This document shows positions 1-8,674 of a stretch of DNA of 64,000 bases, piece by piece. The position numbers and the translations under genes were made by a program. Source of the stretch: CADEEN01 sp963816315. Lineage in GTDB: Bacteria > Pseudomonadota > Gammaproteobacteria > Burkholderiales > Burkholderiaceae_C. The notes under the pieces are model-generated. The model was not told the DNA's origin. It worked only from the letters and a program-made list of their open reading frames with translations, and searched no databases. Every line of letters begins with the position of its first letter. Position 1 is the stretch's first letter. The stretch spans positions 1-64,000 of the forward strand of contig CAWFJZ010000016.1 of NCBI GenBank assembly GCA_963816315.1. Direction: 5' to 3'.

Positions 1-1159
1 GGTGCAGGCGCTCAACGATTCGCCCCGCCGCCTTGCCATCGCCGTAGGGGTTGTGAGCCATCGACATGGCGCGGTACGCGTCCTCGCTGGTGAGAAGCCG
101 CTCGACGGAAGAGCAGATGCGATGCACATCTGTCCCGACCAATTGAACGGTGCCTGCTTCGACCGCCTCTGGCCTTTCCGTCTCGTCCCGCATAACCAGC
201 ACCGGTTTGCCCAAGGAGGGTGCTTCTTCCTGGATGCCGCCTGAATCGGTGAGCACAACCGTGCATCGGTCGAGCAGGTACACGAACTCCACGTACCCTT
301 GCGGCTCCACCAGATGGATGTTCGAAACCGCAGACAGGAAACGGGTGACTGGCTCCGTGACTTGCGGATTCAGGTGTACTGGGTAGATGATTTGTAGACG
401 CGGAAATCGACGCGCGATGAGAATCAGCGCTTCGCAGATTCGCTGTAGCCCAGACCCGAAGTTTTCGCGCCGATGCCCGGTCACTAGGAGGACAGGCCCG
501 CTGCCGAGGAACGCGAAGCGCTCTTTGCATCGACGGCTCGCGGCCGGGTCCGACCGGACGACCTGCACGGTCTCGAGCATTGCGTCGATCACCGTGTTGC
601 CCGTGACCTCGATAGACCGAGGGTCGACGCCCTCTCGCCGCAGGTTTGCCGCTGCCGACTGAGTTGGTGCGAAGTGCAGGGAAGTCAAGCCAGCAGTCAG
701 CTTGCGGTTGCCTTCTTCGGGCCAAGGCGAATAAAGGTTGTGGGTCCTCAACCCAGCTTCGACATGTGCAACCGGAATCCGGTTGAAGTAGGCGGCGAGC
801 GACGCCGACAGCGTTGTGGCGGTGTCGCCATGAACGATCACGATGTCCGGGCGATAGGCCGCCAGTAGGGGCGAAACACCGATGAGCATTTCCGCGGTAA
901 GGGTACTCAGGCTGTGTCCCGACTTCATCGCTTCGAGTACGAAGTCTGCGTGCAGCTCGAACAGCGATAGGACTTGGTCCAGCATCTCCTTGTGTTGACC
1001 CGTCGTCAGCAATCGGGTGTCAAATCGATCGTCGCCAGTCAGGAGTTTGATTAGCGGCGCCATCTTGATGGCTTCGGGCCGTGTTCCCACTACGACCAAG
1101 ACGCGGGGAACGCCGGCCGCAGGCTCAAACGCCAGCCGGAGAACTGCTTGCTCAGACAT
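1..1159 (-). CDS. wecB: UDP-N-acetylglucosamine 2-epimerase (non-hydrolysing), 3' end cut by window edge
   Basis: Interconverts UDP-GlcNAc and UDP-ManNAc in the cytoplasm, supplying ManNAc-type sugars for surface polysaccharide. Translation of the minus strand from the ATG at 1159 gives 386 residues before the edge, close to the usual 370-380, so little is missing. Visible family motifs are GTRPEAIK near residue 25, HGDT near 110, HVEAGLRT near 131, PEEGNR near 147, TGHRREN near 230 and TDSGGIQEEA further on; these carry the acidic and histidine catalytic residues known from E. coli WecB. The start overlaps the stop of the upstream glycosyltransferase by 8 bases, which fits an operon. It is the last gene seen in the polysaccharide cluster. 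Family assignment is secure; which polymer uses the sugar is inference. Confidence 0.93.
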   Translation of the reverse strand, partial: MSEQAVLRLAFEPAAGVPRVLVVVGTRPEAIKMAPLIKLLTGDDRFDTRLLTTGQHKEMLDQVLSLFELHADFVLEAMKSGHSLSTLTAEMLIGVSPLLAAYRPDIVIVHGDTATTLSASLAAYFNRIPVAHVEAGLRTHNLYSPWPEEGNRKLTAGLTSLHFAPTQSAAANLRREGVDPRSIEVTGNTVIDAMLETVQVVRSDPAASRRCKERFAFLGSGPVLLVTGHRRENFGSGLQRICEALILIARRFPRLQIIYPVHLNPQVTEPVTRFLSAVSNIHLVEPQGYVEFVYLLDRCTVVLTDSGGIQEEAPSLGKPVLVMRDETERPEAVEAGTVQLVGTDVHRICSSVERLLTSEDAYRAMSMAHNPYGDGKAAGRIVERLH

Positions 1160-2468
1160 GCACGCTCTCCGCTTCGGTCATCGCAGCGCAAAAACTCGAC
1201 TTCCATGCCGTGAGGGAGTGGTGCCGTTGCGTTTCTACGATCTGCTCACTGCGGACGGCCTCATAGTTGGCGCTGACCTGCACCAGGGCCTGGGCAATGT
1301 CTGCGGGCTGCCGCGATGCGCTCTTGTGGGTGGGAATGTCTCTCAACCCGCCGACGGGCGTGGAGACACAAGGCACGCCCGAGGCCATAGCTTCAAGGGC
1401 GGCCAGTGAGGTGCCTTCGAGTTCCTGCGAGGGGACAAGAGCAATCGAAGATTGGCTCAAGATCATGGGGACATGGTCGTTGGCAACGTTGCCATGAAAT
1501 CGTATGGCGCTACCTGCAATTGACGCAGCCGCCGTGCATCGCCTGTAGTACTCGTCGTCGGGCAAGAAGGCACCGTAGATGTCCAGTTGCCAGTCAGCGT
1601 GCCCGGCACTTGATCGAAACATCAGGAAAGCTTCGATGCCTTCGATGATGCCGCGGTCGCGGCGCACGTTGCGGATCATCACCAACCTGCGATTCGAGTA
1701 CTGGTCATGAGGGGAAGCCTGGTGGGGGCAGAATCGAGCCGTATCCACAGGATTCGCAAGCAAGCGAACCTTTTGGGCCACGAGCGAGGCGTCGGACGCG
1801 CGAACGGCCTCGTCGATGTAGTCCCGGTCGTTGGCAAGGATCAGCACCACCTCGGGATCGCGTACGACCGCACCGAGCGATCCTGCTCGAAGCCTGTCCA
1901 GCGCCGTCGCGGGAGGCCGCCGCCACTCGACGCCATGGCTGAACACGACCGTGCGTCTGCCGCCGAAGTACGGTTGATGAACGTGGTAGTGCACAACCAC
2001 GGTCGCATTACGGCACCACCACCTCAACAATGGACGGAGCGCACGCAAGCTCCAATTGAAGGCGTGCCAGCTGCAATCGCTTGCCCACTGGGTTGTCAGG
2101 CGAAACCTTTCGGGCAATTGGCAGCTTAGGCGTTGCAGAAGGGATACCAGCGGAGCGACCGTGGGGATCGGCACGAGCACCGTGCGTGGCGGCCAGGGTC
2201 GTCCACGATAGGTCAACGGTCTCAACAAGCCGAGCGTCAGCGGCTGCAGCACGATTGACCGAGAACCGCATTCCGCCACTGCCTGACACATCTGCATGAT
2301 GAGGTATTCCTGACCGCCCATCGGTGGCCATAGGAACCGCGTCACATGCCAGACAACGCGGCTCAGCTTCGGCGGCTCTTCCCTCGAAGCGACTGGTTCG
2401 CAGCCTGGAGAACGTTCCTTCTGCAAGACGGCTTCAGCGGCACCGGGCCACGCCTGCAGATCGCTCAT
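1152..2468 (-). CDS. Glycosyltransferase, GT4-like (GT-B fold)
   Basis: A 438-residue cytoplasmic glycosyltransferase, probably adding one sugar to the lipid-linked repeat unit. The N-terminal half has the glycine-rich FLWPPMGGQEYL segment near residue 45-55. The C-terminal half has the GT-B donor-binding region with the E-x7-E type signature ELEGTSLAALEAMASG followed by VPCVSTPVGGLRDI. The ATG at 2468 overlaps the stop of the upstream methyltransferase (ATGA), and its own stop overlaps wecB, so these genes are translationally coupled. Donor and acceptor cannot be read from the sequence. No known orthologue is recognised beyond family level. Confidence 0.85.
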   Translation of the reverse strand: MSDLQAWPGAAEAVLQKERSPGCEPVASREEPPKLSRVVWHVTRFLWPPMGGQEYLIMQMCQAVAECGSRSIVLQPLTLGLLRPLTYRGRPWPPRTVLVPIPTVAPLVSLLQRLSCQLPERFRLTTQWASDCSWHAFNWSLRALRPLLRWWCRNATVVVHYHVHQPYFGGRRTVVFSHGVEWRRPPATALDRLRAGSLGAVVRDPEVVLILANDRDYIDEAVRASDASLVAQKVRLLANPVDTARFCPHQASPHDQYSNRRLVMIRNVRRDRGIIEGIEAFLMFRSSAGHADWQLDIYGAFLPDDEYYRRCTAAASIAGSAIRFHGNVANDHVPMILSQSSIALVPSQELEGTSLAALEAMASGVPCVSTPVGGLRDIPTHKSASRQPADIAQALVQVSANYEAVRSEQIVETQRHHSLTAWKSSFCAAMTEAESVHV

Positions 2469-3340
2469 TGTTTTTTGTGTCCGATCAACTTGATCGCACA
2501 GATGTCACGTGGATCGGGTTGCCTGCTGCGCACCTTCTTGATGGACCGCTTGAGCGCGAACCATGGCCCAGCCGCAGGCGCAATCGGTTGGCGCGGGGTC
2601 GATGAGTCAAGGTGGGCCACCTGCCAACCAGCCCGCGGAGTCGCGATGTCCAGCGGGTGAGGACATGCGGCGGCACATGCGATAGGCTCGAACGCGATGT
2701 CTTCTATCGCCAGTATGGAGGCAAGTTGGGTCGTCGTCAGTCCATGGCGACCTTCGCGGTCCAGATCGACATCCATCGTGAGAACGAGCGTGCCACCGGG
2801 CGCCAGCTGACGGACAAGGTCCTTGACCGTTGCTTCGGGATTGCTGACATGCTCGACAACGCTGATCGAGTAGATCACGTCGAAGGCAGTCTCCGTCACG
2901 CCGTGTGGCTTGACGTCGAGTCCGATCGCGGGACCTGTCGCGCTCCAAAAGTCGATGACATCGGGATCGATATCCACCATCCTCAAGGTCTTCAGACCGG
3001 CCTCGCGAGCGAGCGCGTGCGGAACGAAAGAGCAGCCGGGGCCGAACTCCAGGATTCGCGGCAGCAAAGGTGTCGAACGGCAGAGCCGCGTCAGCAGGTG
3101 GAACAGCGTGAACGCATATTCCTCGGGCCGGCTCCACCAGTGCAGCTTGTCGACGGGCCACTTGCTGGAATAGGCGGTGGGAATGGCAGAGCCATGATCG
3201 GCCAGGAAGCGTGCCTGCAATGGCTCGAGTGCACGCAGCGATCGCCGACCTGTGTCGCCGGTTAGCGCGGACGTTGTCACAAAGCCACCCGAAGCGGACG
3301 TTCGGAGTGCGTCCAAAAGAAGCTGCGCTTGCTGATTCAT
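2465..3340 (-). CDS. Class I SAM-dependent methyltransferase
   Basis: About 291 residues. The Rossmann-type SAM-binding motif I is visible as ILEFGPGCSFVPHALA, followed by the acidic loop MVDIDPDVIDFW and the later motif SISVVEHVSNPEATVKDL, typical of UbiE/Methyltransf_11-type enzymes. An open frame continues upstream to 3502, but those codons overlap the end of the preceding gene; the ATG at 3340 (MNQQAQLLLDALR) leaves a 46-base gap and is preferred, although no convincing ribosome-binding site precedes it. It lies among sugar-modifying genes, so it may methylate a sugar of the polysaccharide. The substrate is unknown. Confidence 0.75.
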   Translation of the reverse strand: MNQQAQLLLDALRTSASGGFVTTSALTGDTGRRSLRALEPLQARFLADHGSAIPTAYSSKWPVDKLHWWSRPEEYAFTLFHLLTRLCRSTPLLPRILEFGPGCSFVPHALAREAGLKTLRMVDIDPDVIDFWSATGPAIGLDVKPHGVTETAFDVIYSISVVEHVSNPEATVKDLVRQLAPGGTLVLTMDVDLDREGRHGLTTTQLASILAIEDIAFEPIACAAACPHPLDIATPRAGWQVAHLDSSTPRQPIAPAAGPWFALKRSIKKVRSRQPDPRDICAIKLIGHKKQ

Positions 3341-3386
3341 GAGAGAAGAGATTGGATAAGAGCCAGGATTGAGACGCGGGAAGGCA

Positions 3387-4328
3387 CTATGGAACTTGGC
3401 CCATCGTCCGGCGCAGGGCGTGCTTCTGGCGACCGAGCCACGAGCGTATCGAGGCGCGCTTGGGAATATCGAACACCTCGTCTTCGACCCAGCGGTCCGC
3501 ATCTACCATCTGAGACACTTCCGTCGGATGCACAAGCGGGAAGCTCAAAGGCTCAACCATCAGCTTTGCGTGGCGGGCGTCCGGATCTTTCGTGTGCGTC
3601 GCATCTGCACCGAAGCCAATGTTGGAAACAAGGTTCGATCGCGGCGTGCATACCAGGCCAGCGTGACGCCAAATGGCAAACGCCCACTGATAGTCCCAAG
3701 TATCGATCTGACCGTCGCGGACGCGGCCTAGCAGGTCCGCCCAATAACTGGCCACAGGACTCCTGAAGCCGGCTGCATTGCGAAGAATCGCAAGAATGGC
3801 AGCCCGATCGAGACTGTCCAGGTCCACTCGATAGTGCGACCAGGCGCGTCGCCAGCTGGCCCAGCCCCAGATGTGTGCGTACCGGGAAAAGTAGTAACTG
3901 AACTCCCCAGTCCCCTGCCACGGGACGAAGTTGTCCCCAGTGATGCCCATCACCCGTTCGTCGTGACGGTAGCGCTCAAGCAGTTCATCGCACAGCGCGA
4001 AGAAGGTTGGATCGGGCAGGCAGTCGTCCTCGAGAACGACGCCCTCCGGCTGGCGCTCGAAGAACCACGACACGGCCGAACTGACGGCTCGCTTGCAACC
4101 AAGATTCTCGCTACGAAACAGCGTCGCGACTTCGCACGGCCAGTTTACGGCCGTTGCGATTTTGCGCACGGTCTCGCATTGTTCGGCTTCGCCGGGGCGC
4201 GATGCGCGGGGCCCGTCCGCCGCAATGTACAGGCGGGGCGGGCGGGCCCGACGGATGGCCTCGAAGACTTGTTTCGTTGTGCCTGGACGATTGAAGACCA
4301 GCAACAGGACGGGGCTGCGCATGCTCAT
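3387..4328 (-). CDS. GNT-I/HlpA-like nucleotide-diphospho-sugar transferase
   Basis: A 313-residue GT-A-like protein of the family often annotated as hemolytic protein HlpA-like or GNT-I family sugar transferase. The start reads PVLLLVFNRPGTTKQVFEAI, an N-terminal nucleotide-binding strand and helix. FRSENLGCKRAVSSAV and the acidic VVLEDDCLPDPTFF (DxD-like metal/nucleotide site near residue 97-100) are typical of the fold, as are the later WGWASWRRAW aromatics. Two in-frame ATGs (4328 and 4322) could start it. It sits in the middle of the polysaccharide operon, 56 bases after the FkbM gene. The name HlpA does not imply toxin activity; transferring a sugar to the repeat unit is the more likely role. 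Confidence 0.75.
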   Translation of the reverse strand: MSMRSPVLLLVFNRPGTTKQVFEAIRRARPPRLYIAADGPRASRPGEAEQCETVRKIATAVNWPCEVATLFRSENLGCKRAVSSAVSWFFERQPEGVVLEDDCLPDPTFFALCDELLERYRHDERVMGITGDNFVPWQGTGEFSYYFSRYAHIWGWASWRRAWSHYRVDLDSLDRAAILAILRNAAGFRSPVASYWADLLGRVRDGQIDTWDYQWAFAIWRHAGLVCTPRSNLVSNIGFGADATHTKDPDARHAKLMVEPLSFPLVHPTEVSQMVDADRWVEDEVFDIPKRASIRSWLGRQKHALRRTMGQVP

Positions 4329-4384
4329 CGGTCGTTGGCGTCCGTGGCCGGCCGTGGTTCTGGGTTTTCCATCGTCGAAGGAGG

Positions 4385-5176
4385 TCAGGAAGTACGGATT
4401 GCGAGGATGTTTTGAAACGCGAACTGCTCGTTGATCCAGTGAGAGCCGTCGCGAAGTTTCAATAGCCCATGGGGCAGCAGGCGATAGATCTCGTAGTCGG
4501 TCCCCAGCAACGCGAAGAAGTCGGCCATGAAGGTTCGGCCCACAACGTTCATTTCGTTGAACTCGAACTGGATCGCGCGCACGCGCCCGGTGCCCAGCAT
4601 GCGCCGCGCACCTTCCAGCACCTGACGTTCGAAGCCTTCGACGTCGACTTTCAGGAGATCTATCCGATCGACGCTGCGCTCGAGGCAGTACTCATCCAGC
4701 GTCACGACTTCCACCGGCACCCGGCTTTCGACGCCGCGGTGGATGCCATCGATCACGCCGGGCAGGAGACTGGCGTGTTGGGAGCCGGGATGGCCCGCAT
4801 AGTCGCGAAGCTCCAGTGTGCCCGCCGCGCTCCCAAGTGCCTTGTTGTTGACGTGTGTTCGAGGATGTCGGGCCGAGATTCGTTCGGCCAGATGTTTCTG
4901 GGGCTCGAAGACATGAACGATGGCATCTGGGCATCGTGTCAGTACCTCGCTCGTCCAGAGTCCTTCGTTCGCTCCAGCATCGAAGACCACAGGCGCCGGC
5001 ATGCCGCGCAGTGAAAGTTCGATCACTCGCCGCTCGCCTGAAACCGCCGCTGACTCGTAGTTGTGCACCCCCAGGGCGCGCAAGCTGAAATAGAGGGTTG
5101 CCTTGTGGAAGCGAGCGAGCCAAGGCCATCCCAGAAGCAAGGCGTAGAGGTAGCCGAGGCGGGCAAGCACGGTCAA
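4385..5176 (-). CDS. FkbM family methyltransferase
   Basis: A 263-residue protein with the FkbM methyltransferase domain. The SAM site appears as VVFDAGANEGLWTSEVL near residue 64-80 with VHVFEPQ as the acidic strand. TLDEYCLERSVDRIDLLKVD followed by VEGFE is the FkbM signature. FkbM enzymes O-methylate hydroxyls on natural products and on sugars of capsules or LPS. The hydrophobic N-terminus (LYALLLGWPWLARF) may lie at the membrane. The start ATG overlaps the stop of the flippase gene, supporting co-translation. The target sugar position is not predictable here. Confidence 0.88.
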   Translation of the reverse strand: MTVLARLGYLYALLLGWPWLARFHKATLYFSLRALGVHNYESAAVSGERRVIELSLRGMPAPVVFDAGANEGLWTSEVLTRCPDAIVHVFEPQKHLAERISARHPRTHVNNKALGSAAGTLELRDYAGHPGSQHASLLPGVIDGIHRGVESRVPVEVVTLDEYCLERSVDRIDLLKVDVEGFERQVLEGARRMLGTGRVRAIQFEFNEMNVVGRTFMADFFALLGTDYEIYRLLPHGLLKLRDGSHWINEQFAFQNILAIRTS

Positions 5177-6474
5177 ATCTTGAAGAAGGTGATAGCCTCG
5201 ATCTGCAGCTTGAAGCCGCGTCGATCGAGCAATGCGTTAACGAGGAAAGCGGCAATGGCTTGCGACACGATGGCAGCCACGCACGCACCTATCAGGCCCA
5301 GCCGCGGCAACAACGCGACATTGATCAGGACCGTGGCGACGCCGGCGGCGATTGTGCCCCACAGCCTGACGGCGAATCGTCGCTCATTGACGAGCCAGAG
5401 ACCGTGCGCAATGCCGAGGAAGCAGAAGATATTGGATGCGACATGCAGGTTCAGGACCTGGGCACCCGGCGCGTATGCCTGACCGAACAGCGTCGGAACG
5501 AGCCAGCCGGACACAGCGAGGGTGAGCAAGGTGGCCACGACACCGAAGTAGAAGAAGCCACGGAAGATCAGCACCAAGCTGCGCTCATAGCGAACGCCGT
5601 CTGCCAATTTCTGTCGGGCGAGAAAAGGAGCCAGGCTGACCGAAAGTGTCATCGGCAGCATTTGCCAGATCTGGGACAGTGGCACTGCCGCAGCGTAGAT
5701 GCCCAACTCTGTGACGCCGAGCATCTCCTTGATCATGATCTGGTCGATGCGCGCGTACACCATGATCGCGCAACCGCTGAGCATGAAGGGCCACGCCTCG
5801 GCCAGCAGAGCGCGGCAGGTGGCGGTCGTCGCTATCCATCGACTGCCCGTACCGAAGCGACGGTAGGCGAGCACTAACGCCCCCGCGGCAAGCACAGCCT
5901 CGAATGCCGCCGCGGCGGCAAACGCAGCGAGCGGAGCCTCTATCAAGATCAATGCCACCTTCAGTCCGCTCGACAACACCAGTGCGGCAAGCCTTGCCGC
6001 CACGGTGCGCCGGCTCTGCGTCTGGCTTTGAAACCACAGGTTGACCGTGTCCGCGGCCTGGAAAAACAACAAGCCGCCGACGATCGCGACCAGGGCGGTC
6101 AGTCGGCTGTCGCGGGCAATCGCTGCGATGGAAACCACTGACAGCACCCACAGAGCCAGCCCGACGGCCAAGCGCAGTGCGAGCGCGGAACCCAACGTTT
6201 CCGATACGCTGCCTGAGCGTTGGGCAATGTTGCGCACGACGATCGCGTCGGCGCTGAGCGTGGCGATGGGCAGGAACAGCAAAACGTACGAGAGCACGTA
6301 GGCCAACGTGCCGTATCCGGCCGGTCCGAGATGCCTGGCTACCCAGGCGCCCACCAGCAGCCCCAGCAGCGCGCGAGCCAGCCGCTCCGATGTCAGCCAC
6401 GCCGTGTTGGCGAAGACTTGCCGGATGTTCTTTGACGCTTTGGCGGCCATCAATCGCGCGGTCAGCGAGCGCAT
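5173..6474 (-). CDS. Polysaccharide/oligosaccharide flippase (Wzx-like, MATE/MVF superfamily)
   Basis: A multi-spanning inner-membrane protein of about 433 residues with many hydrophobic segments (for example GLLVGAWVARHLGPAGYGTL and VLSYVLLFLPIATLS). The H-L-G-P-x-G-Y/F-G-x-L segment early in the protein is typical of O-antigen flippases. It likely moves undecaprenyl-linked repeat units to the periplasmic face. The open frame reaches 6552, but the upstream codons look non-native. The ATG at 6474 (preceded by a weak GAG) or 6450 (MAAKASKNIRQV) are the plausible starts. No Wzy polymerase gene is visible nearby, although one could lie beyond the left edge. Confidence 0.83.
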   Translation of the reverse strand: MRSLTARLMAAKASKNIRQVFANTAWLTSERLARALLGLLVGAWVARHLGPAGYGTLAYVLSYVLLFLPIATLSADAIVVRNIAQRSGSVSETLGSALALRLAVGLALWVLSVVSIAAIARDSRLTALVAIVGGLLFFQAADTVNLWFQSQTQSRRTVAARLAALVLSSGLKVALILIEAPLAAFAAAAAFEAVLAAGALVLAYRRFGTGSRWIATTATCRALLAEAWPFMLSGCAIMVYARIDQIMIKEMLGVTELGIYAAAVPLSQIWQMLPMTLSVSLAPFLARQKLADGVRYERSLVLIFRGFFYFGVVATLLTLAVSGWLVPTLFGQAYAPGAQVLNLHVASNIFCFLGIAHGLWLVNERRFAVRLWGTIAAGVATVLINVALLPRLGLIGACVAAIVSQAIAAFLVNALLDRRGFKLQIEAITFFKI

Positions 6475-6610
6475 CGTCAACTCGCGCGACCCAGAATAGG
6501 CGTAGCTCGACGGCCTGCGGCCCTTTGGCGTAGCGCAAGCCAGCGAGGCCAATTGCGCATGCAGTGCGGCAGTACACGCCGCGCGTGGCTGGACACCGTT
6601 GTCGCCTTAC

Positions 6611-7735
6611 CTACTCGTGATGGTTATACGACTGGAAGCCCGCCGCCTTCACGAATGAATCACGACTGGCGGCTTCATAGTCGCTTTCGACCATTTCCTT
6701 GACTAGTTCGGCGAAGCCTGTCCTTGGGGTCCAGCCCAACTTCTCCCTGGCCTTTCTCGCGTCGCCCAGCAAGGACTGCACTTCAGTCGGACGGAAGTAG
6801 CGCGGGTCCACCCGTACCACCACGTCGCCGAGGTGACACTTTGCACGATTGCCTTCCACGCGCGCAACACGCCCGATCTCCTGCTCACCCTCGCCGACAA
6901 ACTCGAGCACGACTCCGAGCTCACGGGCGGCGAGATAGACAAACTGGCGCACGCTGACCTGCACACCGGTGGCAATGACGAAGTCTTCCGGCTGCTCTTG
7001 CTGCAGCATCAGCCACATCATCTGCACATAGTCGCGCGCATGCCCCCAATCGCGCAGCGCCGACAAGTTGCCCAGGTACAGGCAATCCTGCAAACCGAGT
7101 GCGATGCGCGCAACAGCGCGGGTGATCTTGCGGGTGACGAAGGTTTCGCCGCGGACCGGACTCTCGTGATTGAACAGGATGCCGTTGCAGGCGTAGATGC
7201 CGTACGCCTCACGGTAGTTGACGGTCATCCAGTAGGCGTAGAGCTTGGCCACCGCATACGGGCTTCGCGGGTAGAACGGTGTGGTCTCTTTCTGCGGCGT
7301 TTCTTGCACGAGGCCGTAGAGCTCACTCGTACTCGCCTGGTAGAACCGAGTCTTCTTCTCCAGCCCCAACAAGCGGATCGCCTCGAGCAGCCGCAGAGCG
7401 CCGATGCCGTCGGCGTTGGCGGTGTACTCCGGCTCCTCAAAACTCACCGCCACATGGCTCTGCGCCGCCAGGTTGTAGATCTCATCGGGCCGCACCTGCT
7501 GCACGATGCGGATCAGGTTCGAGCTGTCGGTCATGTCGCCGTAGTGCAGGATGAAGTTGCGGCTCTCGACATGCGGGTCTTGGTACAGGTGGTCGATGCG
7601 GCTGGTGTTGAAGCTCGATGCGCGGCGCTTGATGCCGTGCACCTCGTAGCCTTTGCCGAGCAACAGCTCGCTAAGGTAAGCGCCGTCCTGGCCGGTCACG
7701 CCGGTGATGAGAGCGACTTTTCTTGCGGTGGACAT
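6611..7735 (-). CDS. gmd: GDP-mannose 4,6-dehydratase
   Basis: Converts GDP-D-mannose to GDP-4-keto-6-deoxymannose, first step to GDP-L-fucose and other 6-deoxyhexoses. The 374-residue product has the NAD(P)-binding GVTGQDGAYLSELLL near residue 11, the KRRASSFNTSRIDHLY segment, the catalytic Ser region STSELYG, and the Y-x3-K pair in YPRSPYAVAKLYAYW, followed by GILFNHESPVRGETFVTRKI. Length and motifs are complete. Next to fcl with 9 bases between them, so the two act in sequence and are co-transcribed. Confidence 0.96.
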   Translation of the reverse strand: MSTARKVALITGVTGQDGAYLSELLLGKGYEVHGIKRRASSFNTSRIDHLYQDPHVESRNFILHYGDMTDSSNLIRIVQQVRPDEIYNLAAQSHVAVSFEEPEYTANADGIGALRLLEAIRLLGLEKKTRFYQASTSELYGLVQETPQKETTPFYPRSPYAVAKLYAYWMTVNYREAYGIYACNGILFNHESPVRGETFVTRKITRAVARIALGLQDCLYLGNLSALRDWGHARDYVQMMWLMLQQEQPEDFVIATGVQVSVRQFVYLAARELGVVLEFVGEGEQEIGRVARVEGNRAKCHLGDVVVRVDPRYFRPTEVQSLLGDARKAREKLGWTPRTGFAELVKEMVESDYEAASRDSFVKAAGFQSYNHHE

Positions 7736-7744
7736 GATGGCGTC

Positions 7745-8671
7745 TCAGTGATGGAAGGGTGCCGACTCGTAGGTGCGTGCAATACCCTCACGCAGCGGCG
7801 TGCGGGCGCGCCAACCCAAGGCCGCCAGCCGGCTCACGTCGAGCAGCTTGCGCGGCGTGCCGTCGGGCTTGCTGCGGTCGAACACGATGCTCGCGTTGCA
7901 GCCCACCACGTCCATCACCGTCTGCGCCAACTCGCGGATGCTCACGTCTTCGCCGCAGCCGATGTTGACCAGCGGGCCGTCGTAGCCTCGCTCCATCAAG
8001 TGCACGCAGGCGTCTGCGAGGTCATCGACGTACAGGAACTCGCGCCGCGGCGTGCCGCTGCCCCACACCACCAACTCGGCATCGCCACGTTGTTTGGCTT
8101 CATGCGCTTTGCGCAGCAGCGCGGGCAGCACGTGGCTCGTCGCCAAGTCGTAGTTGTCGTTGGGGCCGTACAGATTGGTCGGCATCACGCTGGTGAAGCG
8201 GCGGCTATATTGGCGCTGATAGCTTTCGGCGAGCTTGACGCCGGCGATCTTCGCAATCGCATATGGCTCGTTGGTTTGTTCGAGCGCCCCTGTGAGCAAC
8301 GCGCCCTCGGTGATGGGTTGCGCTGCGTCGCGTGGGTAGATGCAGCTCGAGGCCAGGAACATCAGGCGCTCCACGCCGGCGAGGTGCGCGCCGTGGATCA
8401 GGTTGGCCTCGATCATCAGGTTCTGGTACAGAAACTCGGCGCGGTTGTCGTTGTTGGCCTGGATGCCGCCCACCTTGGCGGCGGCAACGAAGATGTAGTC
8501 GGGCCGCTGCTCTGCGAGGAACGCATGCACCGCCTGCTGGTTCGTCAGATCGAGCTCGGCACGCGTGCGTGTGAGCAGGTTCACGTAGCCGCCAGCCTGC
8601 AGACGCCGCACCAGCGCGCTGCCGACCATGCCGCGGTGGCCGGTGACGTAAATTTTTGCCTGCCGGTCCAA
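7745..8671 (-). CDS. fcl: GDP-L-fucose synthase
   Basis: Epimerase/reductase that turns GDP-4-keto-6-deoxymannose into GDP-L-fucose using NADPH. The 308-residue protein opens with the Rossmann motif YVTGHRGMVGSALVRRL. It also has FVAAAKVGGIQANN, the SSCIYP catalytic serine segment, and the Y-x3-K pair in PYAIAKIAGVKLAESY. The later PTNLYGPNDNYDL block is diagnostic for Fcl/WcaG. It is placed between manC and gmd, so GDP-mannose production, dehydration and reduction are encoded consecutively. Confidence 0.95.
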   Translation of the reverse strand: MDRQAKIYVTGHRGMVGSALVRRLQAGGYVNLLTRTRAELDLTNQQAVHAFLAEQRPDYIFVAAAKVGGIQANNDNRAEFLYQNLMIEANLIHGAHLAGVERLMFLASSCIYPRDAAQPITEGALLTGALEQTNEPYAIAKIAGVKLAESYQRQYSRRFTSVMPTNLYGPNDNYDLATSHVLPALLRKAHEAKQRGDAELVVWGSGTPRREFLYVDDLADACVHLMERGYDGPLVNIGCGEDVSIRELAQTVMDVVGCNASIVFDRSKPDGTPRKLLDVSRLAALGWRARTPLREGIARTYESAPFHH

Positions 8672-8674
8672 CGC